DNA from: Epiperipatus broadwayi
Lineage: Eukaryota > Onychophora > Udeonychophora > Euonychophora > Peripatidae
Direction: 5' to 3'
Assembly: GCA_028023455.1 (NCBI GenBank)
Contig: JAQFVV010006312.1
Coordinates: forward strand, 3,395,835 to 3,459,834
Length of the DNA stretch: 64,000 nucleotides
The notes beneath the pieces were generated by a model that saw only the letters and a list, made by a program, of their open reading frames with translations, was not told where the DNA came from and did not search any database. This document shows, piece after piece, positions 12,640-26,500 of this stretch. The number at the start of each line of letters is the position of its first letter. Position 1 is the stretch's first letter. The position numbers and the translations under genes were made by a program.

Positions 12640-15600
12640 ATATCATAAAAATGTATATGGTAAGATTTAAAATTGTTATTTATTTAAAACTTTTTAACCA
12701 ATAGAATTTGAGAATAAAAAAATAATAACAAAGAAAACAAATAATGATTTTAAATCTAATCACACACATTCTTATGATTTGAGAAAGAAGAAAGTCTGAG
12801 GGCAGTTATTATTGTACTAAAATGTCACCCATTTAGCTATTACAATTTTAATACACAGAAGCTCCTGCAAATTATATATATTATAATCTTTAGCTTAGGC
12901 AGAAACTAAATGCCAAATAAAATTTTGTGCCAAGACATCTAAAGAAGAAATTATATAGTTTAATTTTTTTTTATAAATAAATTGCTGCTAGTACTTTATA
13001 ATTCTACAAAATTTTGCATATAAAATTACCATATTATTATTAAATAGATTGTACAGCTGTAAAATAATTTTTATACAGCTTAAATTGTAATATTTTTAAG
13101 CTTAAATAAGTGTTTAACATGCTAAAAAAATTAAATTTTTAAATAGCAGGTGATGTAAATGATAAATAATGGATTTTGAGTTAATAGTGTTAGTTTAGTC
13201 TTGATTTAACTATTAAAATGTTTCAAAGAACTTATATTAATTTTAAAATTAAGAAACCAAGTTCAAACCCTATATTTGGTTTGCTGGTATGTAAATTAAA
13301 GCTATAATATTTTTATTCATTTTAATTTTTAAACAATATTCTAGTTAAATATTTTATATCTATTACTTAGAAAAGAGATTAATAAACTAGTAATTAAAAT
13401 AGGATTTGTAAGAACAATAAATAAATGTTATAATATAATAATAAAATAATAATAATATAATATAATAATTATATTATAATGAATAAATATTATATTTCCT
13501 TAACATTATTAATTTTAAAATATAGTTAAATTTATGCTCTGAGACTGTTTAGATTTAAATAATAATAAATAAATATATTAAATATTATTTTTAATATTTG
13601 TTTCATTAAAATAATGTAAATTTTAGTTGGATAATATTTTTATTTTATTTTGATATTTGTAATTTTAAATTAATTTTATTTGCAACCAGAAAGTGTTTTT
13701 AATTAATTTAGTTGTCTAGACAAGATATTAAAAAAATTATTTATTGTAAATTTGAATATTAATTAGGTAAATTTTTATTTAACAACCTTCCCTGATTATA
13801 ATAGATCAGGATCTAAACTAATAAGTCAAGGGTGCAAACGTTAAAAGACTAAGCAAAACTCTTGTAAAATGATCACCTGACTAATATTATAAATAGATGA
13901 GATTGTCATTTGTTCAAGTTCTCAATCAGTTTTAAATTTATTTTTGTTTGTAGCAGTTGAATTTTAAAAATTCCAGTTAATTTTTTAAAAGTGTAATTTT
14001 TTAAAAAAATTATTATTTTTTTAAGCTAAGTATGTTAGGCTGTATTAGAATATATAAGCATAATTATCTGAACTGAAGCACTAAAAGAACTGAAATATTT
14101 ATTCCTGCCAGATTTAGTGGTAATATTATTTCATTATTACAATATTTAGAATATTATCTTTTAAATTTTCAGCATGGAAAACTTCTAAAGTTATTATTAT
14201 TCCCATTATAGTGACTTAATTTCAAAGACCATTTGGACATCTGAATTATAATTAAAATTTCCACAGAATATTTACATTTGTTATTGTCAAGAATGTTACA
14301 GAAAATATTGATAATTTCTGAACATTTTTTTAAATATTCATTTGTGTCAAATATTGTCCAGAATTTATTTACCAGGAGTAAAAAGCCTTTAAATTTATAA
14401 TAAGAACTATATTTTGATATGACAAATATATGTTATCAGACATTTACATATGATTTAAGTCCACAAAACAAATATTAAATGAATAATAATTTTATACTTC
14501 AATAAAATGTATTTGTGCTCATTATTTAAATTTTATTGTTAACTTATTAAAGCACAAATAAAATAATTCACTTATTGTGACTCTTTCTGCTTGCTCTTCC
14601 TTTGGAATAATGAAATCATTTTTCTCCATGTGGGAGTAATTTTAAAAAAATCAACTTGGAACAAAATATTATGTGAAATTTAAAAGTTTGCCCTTAATAA
14701 AAATAAAATATAAAATCTGTCTGCAAAAATGACATTTTATTTGATGAAGTTAGATGACTTTTATATATTTTAATTTTTTATAATTCCTGCAAAAATATTT
14801 TAAAACTTGCAAGTTATTTCTTTCCTCTGATTATTGCTATCAAAACTGCTATGGTTATAAATATGATATTTGAATTAAATAATTTTTCTCATGAAAATAT
14901 TTCATAATGTTTGAAAAATATTATTTCTCAGAAATATTATACTATAAAATATTCTCACTATGAACACAATTTAAAATAATTTGTATAATGGATTAATTGG
15001 AAACCTGAATTCAAATACTTGTGAACTTAATCAGCATATATCATTATTTAATTATTTATTTAATTTAATGATAAAAAGGCTTGTATTTACTTGTATTATG
15101 ATTTTTGCATACCATGTTTTCTTTATGTACAAATTATTTTCATATTGTATATGTTATATTTAAAAGTATTATACATGAAAGTTTTCTGAATAGTCCTTTA
15201 TCATATCTGAAAATTTTAATATAGTATGGTTTTCCTGTGTTTAATATGAATTATTTATTTATGAAGATATACTTCCTACGTTATAAGCTGAATAAGTAGG
15301 TGTATATTTCTATTATTTATTTTTTGATTATTTATTATCTAATATTAAAAGAGCCATATTTGGAATAAATTATTATTTATCATATTTCACATTTGTTAGC
15401 TGTAGTATTTTTATTATAGATAGTAGATTATTCTCACTCTGTTTTAGGAATGCTTATATATGCCAGTATATTTAAAGATAGTAATCATAGTCTCTATTCT
15501 TATTTGTCTAGCTTATATTTCAAAAAATATGGTAGTATTTGTCTCTGTCTTATTATTTATTGTCTTGCTAGCATTTGTGTGCTCATAGCATAGATTTTGG

Positions 15601-18299
15601 AGATTTAGTTTAGAATCTTTATTTTTTAAAAAATTTCTATTTAATGTTTTGCCCCTGATGCACTTTCTCACTATTTTCCCTGACTAGTGACAAAGTTCTA
15701 GATCCTTTATTAATCTTCAAATGTAGGTGCATTAGTATAAGCTATGCTATAATAATTTTATTTTGTCTTACTTTATTATTTGACGATGGATGATATTTGA
15801 AATTTGTACTATGTTTGATAAAGCATATGTAATATTTTACAATGGTTTCTACCTGGAACTTTAGTGGTTTTAGCAAGGTATTGATGAATTCTACCTTATC
15901 TCTATAGCATTCTTAGTTGGCTTAAATGTGAATAATTTTTTGTAAATATGTAAATCCTATATTTGATAATTGCTAATAATAGGATAAAATATGTTAAATA
16001 ATTAATTTTAAATTTTTAAAGTGTATTTAAGCATAAATAGACAATATACATCTGTCTTATCATTCCTTAATTTTTGATTTGGTCAACTATTATTATTACT
16101 ATGAACATGTTAAATATTTCTAAAAGGGACATTACTTCTATAAGTTATCATTCCATGAATGCATTGATAAGTGGGAACTTTTTGATAATTAAACAGTAGA
16201 AAGTTTATTTTAATCTGCTAGATTATTTTTGCTCATATTTAGAAAGATGTTTAAGTAGATTTAGTCTAGGTTATTTGGAATGGCTATAAAATCCCTTACC
16301 CAGTGTAATCCTAGATTATTCATTATTTTATTTTAAAATTAAGAGATCATGTTTCATTCAATATTAAATAAATCTAAAGTGTCAAAAAGAATTTATTTTA
16401 TAATTTAAATGATATCATACTACCCTGAGATATCCAGATTTAATTTAATGAAACATATTATTTAACTTTATTTTGAGAGTGAAGAAAGTTCATTCAAAGA
16501 TGGATCTTAAGTGGCATAGCTTTTAAAAGAACATTTCAAAATTCAATAAGAATTAAATAATGTTTTATCTGATCAAAACAATGACATGCTTAGAAGATAT
16601 TGAAAAGATGGATTAAGTGATAGTCATAGTAGATATTTGTCAAAAAAAATTTAAATGTAATCTCAATGGCATATGCTCACAATATTAACTCTTTTATTTA
16701 TGCTATGAGTTGATTTATCAATAATATTGCTTTGTATTTGCATAATATTTTATTATAAATGCCTCACCTGTATATCTTTTTATAATAATATATGCCATTT
16801 GCTTTATAAACCCACTGACCTTAGCTATATCATGTGAGATATTTTAGCCTATACAACTGCAAGCTGTTAGGTTACAATTTGACTTGCTAAAAACATGTTA
16901 GATTTATCAGTGAGGGTGTGAGAGTCATAATGGCCTTTTGAGGCTCATTTTGATCTCTATCTATTGATTTGGTAGGTTACAATGCAGAGAATAAAACAAA
17001 ATTTAATTAAGTATAACAAGAATAACTTCAATGAGTTAGCATTGTAATTGTGGTTATCAAACAAACCAAAAAAAAACTCCACAGTATTTTAATATTAAAA
17101 ATATATAAAATCCATTTTTTGCTTATTTGAATGATAATGACTCTCTGATTCAACACATGTTTATTTTTTACAATAAATCAAGGTTCCTTTATCTTTCACT
17201 TTCTATTATTTTTCCCCTCACAATTCACACCTACAATACCATAATCAAACCCATGCTCATATTATTTAGCATGACTATAAAATACAACCACTTTAGTTAA
17301 ATAACCTTTAGCATTTTTATAAACAAAAAAATTATGTTACACTTTCCCTCAAATTTTACTTTGTTTCACTGTAGTATATAATAACACTATTAAAATATTA
17401 GATTATATATCAATGCGAGATCTCAAGGATAAGAATGCTGCAGCATTCATTTATATACAAAAAAGTTAAAACTGATTTAACAAATGTGCCTGTATTTTAT
17501 AATCATTAAAGGAATAAAAACATGGTTTTGATCATGCTTTGTTGAGTTGAATTGTGAAGAAACAAATGATAGAAAATGAAAGATTAATGAGGCATGATTT
17601 TGTGTGCAAAATGAACATGTGATGAATAACATAACTAGTAATGTTCAAATAAACAAAATATGATTTTTAAAAGTTTTAACAATAAAATACTATGGCTATT
17701 TTTTGCTTGTATGATAATTGTGATTATAAAACTAATGCATGGAATATTTGTTTTATTTAATTAAATTTTATTTTTAATCTCTAATAACAGAGGTTCAATC
17801 TATTATTTATATATCCATTATTTCAATTTTCAACAAATAAAAGGAAATTAAATAAAAACTAAATTAAAAAATAAATAAAATTTCAAAATAAAATTTTAGT
17901 TCATAATGCAACTGCTGTGTTCTCTAAATACAAAACTTCAGAGAATAATTAATTAATAACAAACTTTACTCCTCTTCAGTATAAACCTAACTTTTTAAAA
18001 GCTTCCCAACTCTGGTGAAAATTTAAGTAAATATCATTACAAAAAAATAATTATTGTGATAGTATGCATTCTGATTGCTCTAAATTTTAATTGTGGTTTT
18101 AGTAAGAAATTTTTTTTACTCCGTTTTGTTTGAATAATTTCATTTGAATTAATTATTGTTATTGATTATGATAATTATAGAGCTATTTGATTAAGATAAA
18201 AAATAAACAATTTACTGCAATTAGGCAATTACTAAACTTGTTTTTCTTTCCTTATTCTTGCATTTATATGATGTGTATATATTATAGTAAATTAGATAA
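12640..18299. other. 5.7 kb AT-rich, no gene recognised
   Basis: Stops occur in all frames and no repeat family was identified. A 16-base perfect palindrome GAATGCTGCAGCATTC lies at 17,433-17,448. The 15.4-16.4 kb part is a little richer in G+C and may be an old element that I cannot name. Confidence 0.4.
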
Positions 18300-18426
18300 T
18301 GATATTGTTGTTTGTTTTGTTTTTTTTTCCTATGACAAATGCTTTGACTGGGAAGCGAACCCGGGTCAGCTGTTTGAAAGGCAGATATGTTAACCACTAG
18401 GCCACCAACTCTTGACTGATATTGTT
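18300..18426 (-). mobile_element. Short tRNA-derived SINE, copy 1
   Basis: A minus-strand element of about 107 bp lies between exact 10-bp target-site duplications TGATATTGTT (18,300-18,309 and 18,417-18,426). On the minus strand it reads a tRNA-like head with A-box-like GGCCTAGTGGTTA, anticodon-arm block CTGCCTTTCAAACAG and B box GGGTTCGCTTCCC. Only about 20 bp follow (with GCATTTGTCATAGG) before an A-rich tail. The head looks like a Glu/Gly-type tRNA. It shares head and tail with the copies at 48.6 and 55.4 kb. There is no LINE-derived 3' body. Confidence 0.85.
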
Positions 18427-18889
18427 TACTACTATATTATGTATTTCTACTTGTACTAACATTTTGATTGGCAGTTATCTAATATCATCTTGGCACAAAA
18501 AATATTTACATTTGATACATTCTGGAGATTTCCATTGCAATTTTCATTGATTAAATCATGGTTTAGTGAAAATGATTGATGTAATACATGTGAATTTTAT
18601 GAAGAAACGCACACTAGTCTTAAAGGCTTCAGGAATTTGAGAGTCGTCAAATTTTTATTCATAAGAAATTATGTATCTGATATGCTGCTTTTACAAAATC
18701 TTGAATTTTGTAATAAAAATGTCATCCTTTACCTTTCAAAAGATTAAATAATATATTGTTTATTACTAAATTACATGGTTCATCTTGGTCTATAAAATTT
18801 TCATTGATGATTAATTAAATATGTCTTAGCTGAAAGTTTACGTTTTTATTTAGTACAAGAGAGATTGCCAATGTGATATTAGTTATTTT

Positions 18890-21100
18890 ACATGTATGTG
18901 TAAGCGCGTGCGTGTATTATAGACCGAGAATATTAGTTAATGGTTTATGAAATTAACTAATTATAATTGCAAAATTTCAAAAACAACTTTTACTTTACAT
19001 AAAGATCCACTATTTCTTCTTTTAGATTTTTAATATTCAGTTGAGAATCTTGCAATAATTATTTTTTGTAAATAGAACAAATATTTTAAAAAGTCTGTAC
19101 TGAATATTAAAAATCTAATCAAGAAATACATTCTTTTAGCAAAGAAAGTCTGTAGATTCCGCAATAATAATAATTAATTATCTCATTAATTCAATAATCT
19201 GCCGGAATCTATATATTTCATATAGGCATAACATGGACTTTAGCTTTTTTATTGGATATAGACATATATGCAACGCAGGTTTGATTATATACGCATACAT
19301 ATAGCACATGTTAAAATGCTCATTTTATATGGTCTGCTACCCTCCTCAAATTTTCGTATTTATAAGAAAGCTTGGAATCTAACGTTGAATATATCAGATA
19401 TGAAGAGATGTGGAAGATTGCTAAATATATATATTGAAGCCTTAGCATTAGTTGTAAAAATAACAAATATCTTAGAATATTAATAATTAATACTAATAAT
19501 AAACACGGTAAATACGAGTGATATATTTATATATAAAAAGAAAAAAGAAAGATTAAGAGAGGGGAGATAATAGCTTTCAAACAGCACTTTGCAATAAAAC
19601 ATCTTATCAAATAATTTCTAATGGAATACAATGAAATCATCATCGTGTGGTGACGCTTTTAGAAAATTTTATCTTTGGACTATAAATAACTCAACACTCA
19701 TTTACCGACAAACAATTAAAGACTATGTAGATTGATTACACAAAGATAAAAATTATAAGCTTGTTTAATACCCGAAAATGTTCTTAAGTTTTATCTGCTC
19801 GAAATTCTGCTCAATTTAAATAATTAGCCTCGATAAAGTACAATAATATCCAATCGCTGTTAATATTATTAATTGAAAAATGATATTCTTTTATTATATT
19901 AATATTAAGAATAATAAAAATATTTACAATATTGACATAAATTATTTTAAAATACCTGAATTTTTACTTTATTTTTGAATTGTTATTGGTATATTTAGAA
20001 TAAATCCTAGTTTGTTAAAGACGCACCTGCGGTCTCTATATACCGTTCAAGCAGGCAAATACAATTTGGGGTCTGAATCAACAAACAAGAATTAAAAAGT
20101 GTTAAGCATGAGAAAAGACCTGTAAAGCTTTGGTACAAAAAGGTCAAAGTGCGGTTTAACCTCGAAATGAACAACGAGAAGCTTTCTTGCTTAAAAGCAT
20201 TAAACTAACACCTTAGTATATTAGACCACCTTTCGCATCTATGTAAAATATACAAAGTCTCTATTGAAATTCAAAGCTTGTCCAGCAACTATGAATGCAC
20301 GAATAAATGGCTCTTCAATTACTTTCAGAGCCAAAGCGAATAGTCTGGCTGATATCTATTGTGTTCTTGGAAATAAAAGTTAATCTACTACTCTCTTTCA
20401 AAATAAGACTTTACTCTTATGAGGAACTTTTTTAAATAGTTATTTTAAAAAAAAAGACAAATGTAAAATACAGACCTAAAATACGTGAAATAATGAAATA
20501 AATATATTTTAAATATACATATGTATGTGTGTTGTAAATAAAATCCGTTAAAAAAAATTGAAAAAAAGAGTTGGTTGCCTTATATAAATCCTAGCCTTTA
20601 TCACTGGTATTGTTTCGAATGCAAATATATATCTTTATTATTATTGTACGCGTACACATATGCACTCTGTATTTGTGCATAACATTACAATTAAAACTCT
20701 AATTCTAGCATACAAATTAAATGAAATAGTCTTATGCAATTTGGCTCAGTAATAAAGGGACATCTTAGGGAGCTAAAAATCATTCGATCTAAGTTTAATC
20801 CGTCATAGTGACCAAACATAGATTTAGCTTTTTGTTTAATAAAATACAATTCATCTATTACTTTTGAAAAGTTTTAATTAAATGAGCGTAAATCTATTTA
20901 TCGGATATTAGTAAGCAATTGCGTTTACATCCAATATGGCAAAAACATGTGGCAAAATGAAATTGTGTCATGTTTCTGGGTTTCTATTTCTAGTCATGTA
21001 GTGAGAATAGACACATTTTGTCTATTGTTTGTCTATTAACGCTGGCTCTTTAAATAATTAATTCTATCACTTGTTATGAAATGCAAATTATTTTTCAAAA
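18890..21100. other. CpG-containing unique sequence, no ORF
   Basis: CpG dinucleotides are visibly more frequent here than in the rest of the window (for example gtaagcgcgtgcgtgt near 18,900, and dense CpGs at 20.0-20.35 kb). Yet no ORF, RNA gene or transposon was recognised. Inverted repeats lie inside it at 19,020-19,215. It is a candidate non-repetitive, possibly regulatory, intronic region. Confidence 0.45.
19020..19215. repeat. Nested inverted repeats
   Basis: AGATTTTTAATATTCAGT (about 19,024-19,041) and its complement ACTGAATATTAAAAATCT (about 19,099-19,116) form an 18-bp perfect stem. Next to it AGATTCCG (19,153) pairs with CGGAATCT (19,203). It could be a small fold-back element or a structured RNA. 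Confidence 0.6.
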
Positions 21101-23400
21101 TGTTTTCAGAGTAATTATTTATATAAACTTAATATTACTTTATAAATTAAGTCATTTTAAAATGCCTTCCATGACATAGATATTATTGTATATGTAAGCG
21201 GTATTCTCTCCTTTTACATTAATGTGTTACACTTGTCTATTTATTGTTTGACATTTACTTTAAGTTATATTAATAATTTGCTTTTATTTTTTACATCTAC
21301 TAATGAATTATAATAATTTTTTTTAATGATTAAATATATTGTACTGTAAGATAGAATTTTTTTTGTATGTGATATAGTCATTTTCGGTTTGGTAAATGAT
21401 AATTACGGTCTGTTGTAATAATTAGATAAATTCAATTTCGTTAAATTTAAAAGTATGTAAAGTTTGGTTTTATATTCAAAGTCGTTTTTTTTTTTTTTTT
21501 TTGGGGGGGGGTTTAATTTACAATTGTATGTTTGTCTTAGAAATTATTCCTTCCTGTTATTTTTAAAGCACGACATTATCTATGATAGTTCTAAGATATA
21601 ATTGTTGCTTTAATTCAAGTGTTATTTAAGGCTCATTATTTTTAAATTATATGCACTTTTTATATTAAATATGCAATAGATTTCTAAATAATTAATATAC
21701 TATAATTAATAGGCTTTCATTTGTAGTAAATTATATATAGTGTAAATGATATAAATTGTCAGTGAAAAAATAAATGAAAGAAGAGAGAGTAAAATTCAGT
21801 ATGTCTTCCTTAAAATAGTAGTTCAAATATTAACGTCATCAATACTAATATACACGAATTTTTATTCGTGATAAAGTAAGATAATTTGCAATTATATAAA
21901 AAGATCAAATACTGTACCAGATCTGAATAAGGTAATGCATATCTCATACTATCATGCAAAATGTCAACAATAATACTAAGATTTAAAATTATTGAATAAT
22001 GAAAATAATTAATATGTCAAACGTAATTTATAAAATAATAATTCTTAATCTAATGTTGATAATTAATTGAAATGACTAATAGTCAGGAAAGGGTGTTATG
22101 AGAAACAATTTCAATAAAAATATTAGTCAAGTTGAAGAAATCAGTAAAGGTAAACTTTTCTTAAAGAAGCAACTAACCCTTAAATTAATATACTTTTCTT
22201 TAGTTTTCAGGGTACCCCCCCCCCCAAATGTCTCTTTCATCTCAAGTCCACTATGCAATAAACATCTGCTATTCAGGAACTCATATGACCATTTCTTATT
22301 ATGCATGCATTTGGTGAACAATCTTTGCCTTTAATATGAGCTAAATGTAACAAACGCCTAAATCTCCATGATATATTTCATCAGATCATAATCAATCCTT
22401 ACTTTTGATATATTTACCTTATTATAAGCTAGATAAAAATATTTAAATCTGTAATCCATAGAAGCTATGAAACACAACTTTTCCCAAAATCTGGATGATT
22501 CCCAACAAGTTTTTTTTTTTTTAAAAAAAAAAAAATAAACAATTTCTACTTTGAAAAAAAAATCAACAAAATTACATGTAATATATAAAAATATATAATT
22601 TTTAAGATAAAATTGAAGATAGGTAAGTAATATGTAGTCTAATAGTTAGTAACTTATATAATTTCACTTTAAAAAAAGATTTTTAGATCACCAAGATGGA
22701 GAACTCTTGACTTTTTAATATGATCCCATATAAGTGGATAGTATTATATGATAAAAAAACAAAATTAACTTATATATAGAATTATAAGCAACTATGTACA
22801 TTCTTTTATATTCAAACAGTGAAGCATTTGGTTAATTATTTCTTTTTGAGTAAAGGTAGATTGAAATTACTATACAATAAAATATTATAACAAAGTACTA
22901 ATACTTAATCTTTATTCATGGTAATTTAGATTGCTTACCATCTATAACACAAATTATTATATTACTGCAATTGTATAGTGATATCATAAATTTAAATGTA
23001 TATAGAATATTTAAACCATCTTGAACTAAGTACAATAATGCTTTTGGTATTAAAAGAGTCCTTTACATATGAGCACTCATTAAATAATGCAAAAGAAATA
23101 TATTGGAAATTATTCATTTAAAACTATTTTTAAAATTAATTTTGGGAAAGCATAATAAATTAAATCTACTTTAATTAAGACATCATTAAAAAAGTAAATG
23201 AAGACAGCCCAGCTCTCAAATATTTGATGATTTCAAATACATGAGCATTATGATACAAATATAACATACTTATCTGGCTTTTATGCATAGATAATGGGTT
23301 ACAATTTGACAATGACATAAATTATTTTAAAGGAACTTACAGAATAATGGGTGGTAAATCTGGATACTATATTCATGATTTGGAATTTCAAATCAGCTAT
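21100..23400. other. 2.3 kb without recognised gene
   Basis: AT-rich, with a T run followed by a G run at about 21,486-21,511, a 10-base C run near 22,214 and a T12/A12 palindromic run near 22,510-22,534. No coding block is supported. Confidence 0.4.
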
Positions 23401-23587
23401 AGGTGACATCAGATTGTAAAAGATCCAGAAAGAGACCACATGTGAGATGGATGGATGAAATAAGAAAGTGTGCAGGGGTGATGTGGAGAAGAGAAGCTAA
23501 AGATCAGAGAAGATGGATTGAACTTGGAGAGATATTCATCCTGCAGTGGATTGATAATGTTTGATGATGATGAGGAGAGGTGACATC
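23401..23587 (+). mobile_element. 5'-truncated RTE-type LINE with perfect TSD
   Basis: A 167-bp insertion is flanked by exact 10-bp duplications AGGTGACATC (23,401-23,410 and 23,578-23,587). It consists only of the end of ORF2 and a GATGATGATGAGGAG tail. The short TGA-type 3' tail is usual for RTE-clade elements. Confidence 0.85.
23424..23564 (+). pseudogene. C-terminus of RTE-type LINE ORF2
   Basis: Forty-six uninterrupted codons end in TGA. RPHVRWMDEIRKCAGVMWRR, EAKDQRRWIELGEIF and LQWID match the extreme C-terminus of RTE-type ORF2 proteins (GRPxTRWxDDI, then W-R-AQDR-RWR-LGEAF--QW). The absence of stops contrasts with the decayed RTE copy at 46.65-49.31 kb, where the same block reads AGVMWKRKARGQ. 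This is a dead, promoterless fragment, but a relatively recent insertion. Confidence 0.85.
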
Positions 23588-23589
23588 TA

Positions 23590-26500
23590 TTATTTTTTTC
23601 AGGTTAGCTTAGGATTTTTTTAGGTAGAGAGAAAATGCAAAAATATAAAAAATATGATTGTAATATGGTTTAGAATTCACTACTATTGTTGGAAATATTA
23701 TACTTCAATAGAGGCTTATTCCATGAATAAAGAAGTTATTTCAAGTTACTATGCTCTATAAGTGGGCATTAACTTTGTCTTTAACTTTATAAAATTGAAC
23801 TTTCTCACAATAACCTTAAAGAAAAATATCCAGACCCTTCTCATATGTTAAGACAATATTAAACTTTTTAAAAAAAATGTACAATTTTAACTAATACACG
23901 TATAACAACATCAAATAAATTTATTTCAACTTGAAGAAAATGTAAAATTGTCTTATGAAATGATCTACTAAGTTGAAAAATCAGTAAAAGGTTACTTTTT
24001 TTTACTTGTATAATATTTATTCACAACTCTTACTTATGTTGATAACCTCATTATGTCTCAAAAAGTGATCAAATTGCATTATATAAAACATTTCAATAAT
24101 ATTTAAATGCTGACATAATAATTAGCAATTACTTTCTTTTTTTTTTTAGATTTTTCTAATACATTTATATATTTTATTAATATTTAAACTTTTGAATTAC
24201 CAGTAGCAAACATTTACACCCACAACTTTTACCCTAATATTCATATAAATACATTTTTGATTATTATTAATCATTTATTAAATTAGAGATTATACCTAAC
24301 TTGAATATGAACTTTAAACTTTAGCTAACATTTAATATTTATCTATTAATTATACATAAACACATGGAACTACTCATGTTCCTTTCTCTTTTTCCCTACT
24401 TGAAATAAATGAATAAATTCATCTAAAAAAAAAAAGATTCCAAAGATACATAATTTTTGCCAAACTAGCACATGCATATTTAAAACAGTTATATTATTTT
24501 TTAATTGGGGTTTAAATTTATATATGGCTAGGAATAATTTCTAATGTAATAAATGATTGGTAATAATCATTAACATAATTATCTAATGTCAAAGTTGTGA
24601 ATGCAAAAAAAATTAACTCTTATCATTCAAGCTGAAATAATTTGCTATTGATAAATAATTAATTGATGCTGAAAATACATATGAAAGATTGTGACTTATG
24701 AAAACTGAAGAGTGCTAGTTTAACATGAAATGTATATTGGTCATGTGTCTTATTTAGACATCTTTATTCATGTGTTACAAGAATAGATGGTGAAATGGAA
24801 ATTTTAATTATTTCTTCACTATTTCCTAGCCAAAAAATAATGCTAAATTTAATTTAAAATCTATGTTGTCTTTAATTTGAATAATATTTAATCCAAATAC
24901 AACTATTTTTTAACAAATTTATTACTAAAATTAATTTTTAATATAACTAAAGGAATCCAAATTTATTTATGGAAATAGAAAAACAAGGTTTACAATTTAT
25001 ATTAGTGAGGATAACAATTTTTCATTCTTTCCCTCCAATGTAAGTTAATTTTTTTCTAAAAACATTATATAATTAAAAAATAAATATATTTTAAATTTAT
25101 CAAATAAAAACATTTATAAAATGATCATAATCAACCTGAAATAAAAATAATTATCTTTATGATCATTATTTGCATGATGAAGAAAATGTAAACAACTGAT
25201 GCACTTTTAACTGTTTCCAAAAGTAAGTTGTGATAGTGCTATCATATTTGACATTTTAGGTGATGTGATAATGTTAGAATCACTATTTTTCTATGTTGTT
25301 TTAAAGTATTGTATATGTTATTTTACAGTGTGTGATCGGTTGCTGCGATTCTTTCTAAGAAGCTTCCATTTTTAATTTAATAAAAAAATCCAAGAAATGT
25401 CAACAGTATGTAGAGTTTTATGAATCTTTGTCTTTGGTTGCCACCACATTCTATTGTTTTGGCAAAGCTATGAAGGAGATGGAATTTTATGATTGACCTA
25501 AGCTTTAGATTTATGTTCCTGAGGCTAAATGCCGCAAAAAAGTGATTTTCAGTAATTGTTATACAATATATTTGGAAAGACTTATTATGAAACCAAAAAA
25601 ATACATTACTAGGAGTTGGGGTGCTTGTCTTTGATAACATTTTATTTTTAAAAAGACAACTCTTTGAAATATATAAAGTACACATGGAAATTACAACAGA
25701 AACAACCATTAGAGGCTAAAAAGAAAATTATTTTGTAAAAACTATAAAGGAAATATTTCATTAACGATTAATAATTTATTAACTTTTAGAATTTTTTTTG
25801 TTTATTTGATATCTAATCCTAAATATATCTCTTTTATAATGTAAAATTCTAATATCTAATATTTCTTCTTTTATCCTTTTAAATAGCTATCAGGAAGCCA
25901 ATAAAAATGTTTTTGTTTTTTTTTGTTATTGGTAAGACCTTCAATTGGATACTTATTTTCACAATTTTAAAATAATATTTTTTCATGTTATAAAATTTTA
26001 GTTATTAAAAGGCTTAAATATTTATAATATACAGTAATCTATAAATGAATGTTGTAATAACATAAAGAATATTTAACCACACACACACAAAAAAATCAAA
26101 CATGGTATTATAGTAGACACATTTGTCACTAGAGACTATTCAAAAAATTAGGGGTTGGGTTGACACTAAAAGTATAAAACAAAATGAATTTTGCAAACTA
26201 ATCTTTGAAATATAGAGCTTTATAAATAAAAACTAAAATATACAATCTTTACTGATTATTTAGAAGAATTTACTGCCAAGATTGCAATAATATTGCTAAT
26301 ATACAGACGATTTAGCAAGAAATACCATACCAGTATATCACAGAATTTGTCAAAAAATAATTAAAAAAGATATTACACATAAAAAAAAGAAATAAAATTG
26401 ACTTATTCCATATGTTTATATATTATTTAAAATAAATATATTAATTCTTTGACTGATATTTTATCTGAAATAGTTAATGACAAAACTATGAGTGCAGAAC

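Noticed and set aside
18187-18393. 68-residue plus-strand open frame
   Set aside because: Its 3' part is the antisense of a tRNA-derived SINE; the rest has no similarity that I recognise.
25377-25709. 110-residue minus-strand open frame
   Set aside because: No domain or motif is visible and no splice context is evident; such lengths are expected by chance in 64 kb.
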